Part shown: piece after piece, positions 57,661 through 64,000 of the stretch
Layout: every line of letters starts with the position of its first letter
Position numbering within the stretch: the first letter of the stretch is position 1
DNA from: Paraescarpia echinospica
Taxonomy: Eukaryota > Annelida > Polychaeta > Sabellida > Siboglinidae
Length of the DNA stretch: 64,000 bases
Reading direction: 5' to 3'
NCBI GenBank assembly: GCA_020002185.1
Contig: CM034541.1
Coordinates: 30,964,648 to 31,028,647, forward strand
The notes under the pieces: generated by a model
What the model was told of the DNA's origin: nothing
Database searches by the model: none
Seen by the model: the letters and a program-made list of their open reading frames with translations, nothing else
Program-made: the position numbers and the translations under genes

Positions 57661-59270
57661 TCTTGTCAGTAGGCCTACAACGTATGCTCCCAGTTCTTTC
57701 ATCCCATTTCTCAAAATGAGTTATAATTACTTTCCTTGTGTTTTCTCTAATTTTCTATAGTTTACCTCTTCATTACTAGCACAATCTGCAACCTACACAT
57801 ACAACTTATAAACTGCACCACGCTTCCTTTAAACTCCCTTCAGATTCCACAGTTGGCCCTACCCCAGCCATGTTCCTTCCACTTATAGCAAATTTATTGA
57901 CCTCCTTACGCCACGAATATCCATTGCAGAGTTGACACACAATCGCCACATCTAAAATGTCTAACGAATATTTGGAAACACAAACAGTGCGCATTCAGAG
58001 TGCATAAAACAATCAAAATTGCGTCATGGTTTGCAAATATCACACCTCCGTACGGAGATACGATTGACTTGGTTCAGTCAGCCGTGACGTGTACGAGCGT
58101 ACTTTTACGCGACTGAATGGTGCAGTTGATTGGTGTTTCCGTTTAATCTACAGTCGTTTATGTGTGCCACTCCACACACAAAGCCAATGTGGATAGTTGG
58201 TTTTGGTGTCGTCGCCATTGCAGTCACTGAACGTAATCGACAAATTCAACCTTACAAGTTCTCCGCATTAACAATTCTGATTCATTCGCGTGCTGCACTT
58301 TGCCAATATATCACACTTACCAAACAGAGATTAGTTCCATCTTAAAGCTACAGTTGTCGGTATTAGTGGCCATTTCGTAAAGTATTATTTAAACATGTGG
58401 CTTTGATGGCGTTGTCAATAACGTGCATCACCTTTCATGGTAACCTCAATGTTGCACGGTATCCCGTCACTGGGACTGCTTAAGGCGCTTAGTATAATAT
58501 ACTAATATGATAGTATCAACCTCGACAGTCTCTGGAAATAGCTAAGCCACGGTGCGATTACAGTACGAAAACAGGAGGGAGACTTAATGCAGATGTCTGT
58601 TCACGAACTGAAAACAGCAAGGCATCGAACGTTATAGGAACTCTTTCTTAACCGATGAACTTTCTCACAGGCATGATCGAACTCATTCGTAATCTCCTAC
58701 GAATTACTTGTAATTAACAGTGGACCTAATTTTAGTTAGTTTTATTTACTTATTTATGTACAATTTAAATGTATTAATTATTTTTTTAATGATTTCATTA
58801 TTTAATTTTCATTTAATTTTATTTCATAGCTTTTATAATATACTTTAGTTAATTGTTTTATCCAGTTTTAACGCGCATAGTGTTCAGTTTCTATGGCTGC
58901 TACTGAAATAAACTTATTTTTATTCGTTCATATGATACCAACCACTACCTACATTCGGCTACTCATATGTACAGATTACTGAACTGAAGCAAAGTGGAGT
59001 GATTTACGTTATCCTATAGCTTCAAAAAGGCACCAAGCAAGTGCATTCGAAACCCGATCTTTCCGATCCAATGTCCGCCGATCTAAACATTGTGCTTGTG
59101 TACCCCATATATTATATGACGGGTGTTCTTAGTGTTTTTATGTTGCGTTTTTACAGCAATACATTAAATTTTTCACCAAACGCAGGTGAACCTTGCAAAC
59201 ACGAATATTACACCAGTAGTAAGTTAAACACACGTGACATGTCCGTAATCAGCTACGTTTGCTTGTAGAT
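57661..59270. other. Intergenic, no gene seen
   Basis: AT-rich. A non-coding first exon of the unknown gene could end before the acceptor at about 59268. An alternative acceptor-like CCAAACGCAG occurs at 59184. Confidence 0.4.
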
Positions 59271-59471
59271 ATGACAAAGCAAGATTTACCACCAATCCTG
59301 GTCACAGGAAAGCGTTGGGTCGGCATCAGGAAAAACAACGACAGCACCGTCAAACTGCCTCCAGTCGGCCAATCACACACTGACACGGAAGTGAAATACT
59401 TCCGGTTTAATCACGGCATGCGGAAATATCCTGTCGCCAAATATTCTGTTTACCCTCGTATCAAACATAAG
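59271..59471 (+). CDS. Unrecognised small gene, exon 1
   Basis: Starts at ATG after an acceptor-like TTTGCTTGTAG, which suggests an upstream non-coding exon. It encodes 67 residues, MTKQDLPPILVTGKRWVGIR onward, with FRFNHGMRKYPVAKYSVYPR near residues 44-63, and ends at AAG|GTAATT (phase 0). It is basic with no signal peptide or membrane segment. Together with exons 60065-60219 and 60995-61136 it gives a 165-residue protein. I do not recognise the family. The intron carries a palindromic MITE. Confidence 0.6.
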
Positions 59472-59775
59472 GTAATTATTATTATTATTATATAAAAGGT
59501 CACAGTTTAAATATATGTAAAGCTAGTTTTCTATTTTTATTGTCCTTGTTGTTATCTAACTTCATCGTCGTCGCCAGCTTCGTCATTGTCGTCGTCATAC
59601 GTCGCGGCCCGTTATTAGGTGTTCATCTGCTGCTTCTGCTGCACAACTACTTCGACTACTCTTCCTTTTAAAAGGTGCTATTGTTAGTGTTATATATAAT
59701 ATGGCTCTTGAATTCGTTCGTATATATCTCCTGCAGACATAGTTTCTTTGGCAAAATGTTAACGCCGGGATTCAT

Positions 59776-59998
59776 TGGCACGTTAGCCCGACCCGACCAG
59801 ACCAGACCAAACAAGACTCACTCTACTGCAGTGTATCCACTACGCCGACCGACACCGACTGAGCCATGCGCGAAGCCGGTGTGACGTCACAGTGACATAG
59901 ACTTGAAAACTCTTTGCACTATGTCGATAGCAGTCGGGGCTAGTCGGTGCTGGTCTCACGTGGTCTGGTCTGGTCTGGTCGGGCGGAAAGTGCCATTG
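59776..59998. mobile_element. Palindromic MITE in intron 1 of the unknown gene
   Basis: Left arm GGCACGTTAGCCCGACC then GACCAGACCAGACCA; right arm GGTCTGGTCTGGTCTGGTCG then GGCGGAAAGTGCC. The inner arms also pair (GACCGACACCGACTGAG with CTAGTCGGTGCTGGTC), so the whole 220 bp folds into one long hairpin. Confidence 0.75.
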
Positions 59999-60064
59999 TA
60001 TCCTGGCCTTTACGCTATTTTCTACTCGCCGTCAACGTTTAGCGTGTGTCAATGCTTACTTCAG

Positions 60065-60219
60065 GCATGCCTCTACAAGTCACAGTTGACGGCATCACTG
60101 CCGCCTATTCCATCATTGGGTGGCAAGTTAACAACAAACACGCCTCGTCAATTCGTCAAAGTGTCATACTCAAAGAGACTCCACCGCGATGTGGCGCCAC
60201 CACCGAGAACTCTTAGCGG
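60065..60219 (+). CDS. Unrecognised small gene, exon 2
   Basis: Acceptor GCTTACTTCAG, phase 0 in; donor AGCGG|GTAGGT, phase 2 out. It encodes ACLYKSQLTASLPPIPSLGG then KLTTNTPRQFVKVSYSKRLH and RDVAPPPRTLSG. Basic and proline-rich, with no hydrophobic core suggesting a compact enzyme. Phase compatibility on both sides is the main reason to believe it. Confidence 0.6.
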
Positions 60220-60317
60220 GTAGGTCGACGCCTACCAATAATGTAAATAATAATCAACTACGTGATTACGGATTGTATTAATCTATGTGACTTTCTATTG
60301 GGGTTTATTAAAAAAAG

Positions 60318-60650
60318 TAAAGGTAAATTCGTATATAGCGCAATATCCAGTCCCCAGGACTGATCGAAGCGCTTTAACTGTACTCCCTGACAGACCTGTT
60401 CAATCGTACACCATGTCGACTTTTCTGGAAAGCATTCAGCCACGCTGCAATTAATGCGCGAAAACTATTCGTACACATATATCCACCACTGGCTACAACC
60501 AGGTACTCATTCATACATCTGAGTGAACTGACGCAACGTACAGTAAACGAACTTGCCCAAGGTCCGACACCGCCGCACAGGATTTGAACCCGGGTTCTCT
60601 CAGTCGAGAGTCCGAAGCTCTTACTGCAACGCTACTGCGTTTATCGTAGG
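60318..60650 (-). mobile_element. SINE family A in intron 2 of the unknown gene
   Basis: Full-length copy on the minus strand: head at about 60650 with GGGTTCAAATCCTG (B box) and the conserved tail block at 60330-60400 (GCGCAATATCCAGTCC on the plus strand). Antisense to the host gene. Confidence 0.88.
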
Positions 60651-60924
60651 AAGGTTTTTAAATGGTTGTTGAAAGTCGATCGCTTCTGAAAATAGTTTAG
60701 GACTTTATGATGCACATAAAATGTAAGCTAACTTTCACAGAGAAACATAATTAGGGGACTATGCAGGACCTGCATTGAAAAGAGATAACACGAAGGTATG
60801 GCAGATGTATTGCTTGCATTGATCGACATATGGCATGGCAATGACGCTATTAAAATGCAACTAAGTAGAAGTGTATTAAATGAGTGAGCAAAGACCACAT
60901 AAACACCGTCATTACGTGATGTCG

Positions 60925-60975
60925 TATATATATATATACATATATGTATATATATATATATGATTATAATAATAA
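60925..60975. repeat. (TA)n tract before exon 3 of the unknown gene
   Basis: TA repeats with CATATATG interruptions, followed by ATAATAATAAT, 20-70 bp before the acceptor at 60994. Confidence 0.85.
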
Positions 60976-60994
60976 TATTGAATCTGTTTTGCAG

Positions 60995-61136
60995 CATCCT
61001 TCGACCAACGTTGACGGGACACAAGATGGCAGGCACTGCCCGGAGTGAGGGGGGATACCAATTCGACACACTGACCATCGTCAACACCACTGACCATTCA
61101 GTGGACATTTCGTTCAACTACCTAAACGCCTCGTGA
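60995..61136 (+). CDS. Unrecognised small gene, exon 3 and stop
   Basis: Acceptor CTGTTTTGCAG, phase 2 in. It encodes ILRPTLTGHKMAGTARSEGG then YQFDTLTIVNTTDHSVDISF and NYLNAS, stop TGA at 61134-61136. The final strand-like stretch suggests a beta structure. The last four codons (AACGCCTCGTGA) are themselves the first unit of the minisatellite that fills the next 170 bp. Confidence 0.6.
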
Positions 61137-61305
61137 CGTATTGTGACGCCTAGTGACGTCTCATGACACCGTGTAACGCCTCGTGTCGCATTGTGACACC
61201 TTGTAACGCCTCATTGTGACGCCCTATAACGCTTTGTGACGCCTCGTGAACCATTGTGACGCTTTATGATGTTTCGTGACGCATCATGTCGCATCGTGAC
61301 ACATC
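61127..61305 (+). repeat. TGTGACGCC decamer-like minisatellite overlapping the stop codon
   Basis: About 15 imperfect units of 10-13 bp such as TTGTGACGCC, TCGTGACGC and TTGTAACGCCTC. The first unit overlaps the last codons and TGA of the gene ending at 61136. Confidence 0.85.
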
Positions 61306-62464
61306 TGGACCAAGGGGGAAACAGTTGTGTGTATCAGTCGAACAAGGCGTTGAAGTAGTCACCATTGCTGCCTGGACTACAGACGTCGTGCAGGGACATT
61401 GTCACAGACGAACACCCGGGATGCACATTACCACAACGACACCATAAACTGCGGTGATCGAAATACACGAATATACCAGACGTCTGTAATTAACAGTTCC
61501 AGCGAATCGCAACTTTTTATAAAGTTGTAATCCTGGGCTGTTTTAAAAGTTTTCTAAGGATTCCATGTTCCCCTCTAGAGAACCATAGTCCGCCATTTGG
61601 AATGGGTGCAGAGTAACGATTACAACGTGCGCCTCGGTGTCGCTCAGTGACTCGCAAAACACACTCATTTACACGAGCGATGATTCTAAACACTCGCGAC
61701 AGTCGCTGGTTGATGATCCACTGTCGTAACATTTGACCAGTCCCCTTTTATGACGTAATCGTACCCACACATTTGCCTCGCTAATTTGTCTCGCGAGGGT
61801 GATTTACACGTGCGATTTCGGTCCGATTGTGTCGTGCGACATAACCGTATATACAAAAATCGTTCATGTAAACTGGCTTTTATTTTGGTACATGTAGCAA
61901 TATGTGATGCCGGCAGAATATAAATTTAGTTGAGGATGTACATAATCCAATGCTCGTTTGTTGGTTAGTACCATATCCACCTTGTTTATCACTAGCCACC
62001 GTTTTGTTTGCCACATATTTACGAACAACCCGTAGGGCCTACGTGCAGCCCTATGTCATGCCTAGAACGTTTGAGTATGATGCACCCAAACAGGAAGTAG
62101 TTCTCTTCTTCGGCGTGATAATCCTCTACTGCGGTGTATATATAGGACAGTTGCAGCGCAGATTCACTATAATATATAAAATGAAAACAATACACTGTAT
62201 TAACACATTCGACTGTGCTGCGTTGAAAAGCCTTTTTCAGCGTCAATTAAATTAAATCCGCGGTTCCCAATCTTTTATCTTCGCATACCCTCTGAGGTCT
62301 GAGACGATCATCAGGGTACCCACATCATTTTAACATAACATATATACACTCTATAAAAACAACATTCTACACTCAGTTGTTTAAAGATAACACATAATCT
62401 TATTAATTAGATAACAGTTTTAACCGAATGTATAATAAAATATGTAAACAACAAGAGGGATGAG
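61306..62464. other. Intergenic, no gene seen
   Basis: Contains ATTTACACG(A/T)GCGA motifs near 61670 and 61803 of the kind found at edges of short inverted-repeat elements. The 3' exons of the GPCR were looked for on the minus strand and not found. Confidence 0.4.
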
Positions 62465-63290
62465 CTAGCTTTTTCAAAATCAGGTAATCAATTCGGGAGC
62501 AATTTTGGACAGGCAGATTCGGAGATCATCCGTGACACAGAGTCGGACTTGAAATGTCGTCTCCGTGTAGAATAACGCCGAGAATCCGTGTTCACATAAA
62601 TATGTAGACGGACTTGACCAGGAGAAAACGTTCAGGAGCATCATGGTAAATGGTGGAGTCATTCACGAACTTCAAAATGTCCTCATAACTTGCATGCGGT
62701 CTGCTAAAGATATTGCACCTCCACGCTGGACGGATCTCAGAGTAAAAGTTGCATATTGCACACGGTAAGTTAGTTTGGAATTACGTTTGGCATTGACGAC
62801 AGGTACGAGCGGCTGCACAAGTTGCCCAATTGTTTCCTTTCACTGTTTTTTCATCAACAAACGCTGCGTTGAGATGATCAGACATGTTGAAGTTTCCGTA
62901 GTTGACGTCCCCCACAGCCCCACCAGCTTCACGATGACGTATTTTAACTAAGTCATCTTCAAGATTTAGCCTTTTTCCTATAGTTTCCAGATGTATTTTC
63001 GAGACTAATCCTTACAGACGAGCTGAAACAATTCGGCGATCTCATCTTTAGCCATTCCTATTTTGTTCCATGTTCTCCTTGACAGTAGTAGACCGCGGTG
63101 TGGAAGAGCTGCGTCTCTTGGTTTGCATGAAACTCTTGGCAAAAACAGAATCGAGTATTGAGAGCGATGAGTTTGGTGGTATTTACCACATTGACAACAT
63201 CATCAAGATTATGCTCTTAGCTCTGGCAGCACTACATTTGATGCGATAATGTATCGGTGGAACATGCAATGTATTTTTGAATGGTGAAAC
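62465..63290 (-). pseudogene. hAT transposase relic (ZBED/GTF2IRD2-like domesticated-type family)
   Basis: Minus-strand fragments in several frames. From the 5' side: HCMFHRYIIASNVVLPEL, then LDDVVNVVNTTKLIALNTRF and ETQLFHTAV, then a C-terminal STYLCEHGFSAL...DLRICLSKIAPE. These match, in order, the HCxxHREALASK, NxIKxRALNSRLF, LLxHTEVRWLSRG and TYLCExGFSALxxIKxKxRxxL...LRxxLSxIxPxI blocks of the hAT transposase core and dimerisation region. Frameshifts and stops break it and the N-terminus is missing, so it is not functional. Confidence 0.75.
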
Positions 63291-63615
63291 ATAGCACCTC
63301 CTTTATTCACTCTGGGGAAAACGACTAAGCATGACCGATGTGAGATCGTAAATGAACCCCAGTTGTAAATGGAACTGTTTATGTTTTTACTGATTTAATA
63401 TTGTAGACGTGGTTCGGTGTTGTCTGTAAGCGAAGAATGCAAAAGGCAAAATTGTGCCAAGAAAATTGTCAAAACAATGTTATTAACCATAACAATACTG
63501 ATACATCTGCAAGATGCGTCCCGTGAATCTCGCCGCTAGGTACGGCGCTCTCTCTCTCTCTCTGTATGACATACGAGAGTGAGTGTGACTTCCAGGTGTT
63601 TGTCGGATCTGGTAC

Positions 63616-64000
63616 GTCGCAGTTTGCCTGTGCCTCAATCAAAATTATGCGTGTGTAGATGTAATAGTGTAGCGGGTGCACCACCGCCACGTAACGGTCA
63701 ACGTTGACCAGCGCCAGACTCCAGATGGACACGGTCACCGCCACGCCGTGGATGGTGCCAGCTATCTGACACCAGATGGCACCAAACGGCCAGCGCCCAG
63801 TGGCTGCCAGGTAGACGCACGGCGCACACGCCACAACACATACAACCATATCGGAGCAGTTCAGGTTGAGTAAGCACATGCGACTGATCGCCGGGATCTG
63901 TTTAGTTATGCATAGTATGCACATGTTTAACACATTTCCGAACGCTATCATCATGCATACACTGACGACGATCAATGTTCGGAGTATCGGGCTGACAGGG
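63616..64000 (-). CDS. Class A (rhodopsin-like) GPCR, 5' and 3' partial
   Basis: Runs in from the right edge on the minus strand. Visible: TM1 with VVSVCMMIAFGNVLNMCILC (conserved Asn), TM2 with LNLNCSDMVVCVVACAP (conserved Asp in an SD pair), a W-x-F-G-x-x-WC entry to TM3 with the disulphide Cys, and the end of TM3 with LALVNVDRYVAVVHPLHY, a canonical DRY box. The N-terminus lies outside the window. The exon probably ends at a donor in TGCGAC|GTACCA near 63616, so TM4-TM7 must be on further exons; I found none between here and 61140. The ligand class cannot be assigned; amine-like or orphan receptors are possible. Confidence 0.82.

Overview
This is eukaryotic, clearly metazoan, nuclear DNA. 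Evidence: a gene with at least 17 short exons joined by GT-AG introns in consistent phase, tRNA-headed SINEs, non-LTR retrotransposon debris, many small inverted-repeat DNA transposons (MITEs), and abundant CA/GT, GA, CT and AT microsatellites. The repeat load and the SINE with a conserved 3' domain suggest a marine lophotrochozoan, probably a mollusc. That placement is inference.

The anchor is a plus-strand gene at about 22.7-45.4 kb encoding Treslin/TICRR, the metazoan Sld3 homologue that links CDK activity to CDC45 loading and replication origin firing. I traced 17 exons (about 1,500 residues). Junction phases agree throughout except exon 9/10, where two solutions exist. Four blocks known from vertebrate Treslin are visible: the N-terminal domain, the Sld3/Treslin region, an S/T-P-rich basic tail, and a TP...SP module in exon 16 matching the pair of CDK sites that bind TopBP1. 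The 3' end of the gene is uncertain.

Other coding content is sparse. A 30-codon first exon (minus, 4000-4089) resembles the N-terminus of a START-domain protein of the STARD5 type, with a CpG-rich region upstream; the rest lies off the left edge or was not found. A small three-exon plus-strand gene (59271-61136, 165 residues) is unrecognised. A rhodopsin-like (class A) GPCR fragment runs off the right edge on the minus strand (63616-64000). Next to it is a broken hAT transposase (62.46-63.29 kb).

Layout: 0-4 kb, intergenic with a MITE and a SINE; 4-4.5 kb, START-like first exon and CpG-rich promoter; 5-9 kb, MITEs; 9.2-13.1 kb, minisatellites (GT/GA, 25-bp VNTR, TTCG/TCCG, about 35-bp coding-like repeat); 15.3-16.75 kb, dead CR1/jockey-like reverse transcriptase; 18.5-21.3 kb, SINE and microsatellites; 22.7-45.4 kb, TICRR with introns full of transposon debris; 47.2-50.1 kb, a 2.96-kb unit bounded by two direct 454-bp MITE copies; 54.6-57.2 kb, degenerate local repeats and microsatellites; 59.3-61.3 kb, the unknown gene; 62.4-64 kb, hAT relic and GPCR. 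No rRNA, CRISPR, operon or prokaryotic feature is present. Similarity statements rest on recognition by eye and memory of family sequences, not on searches.
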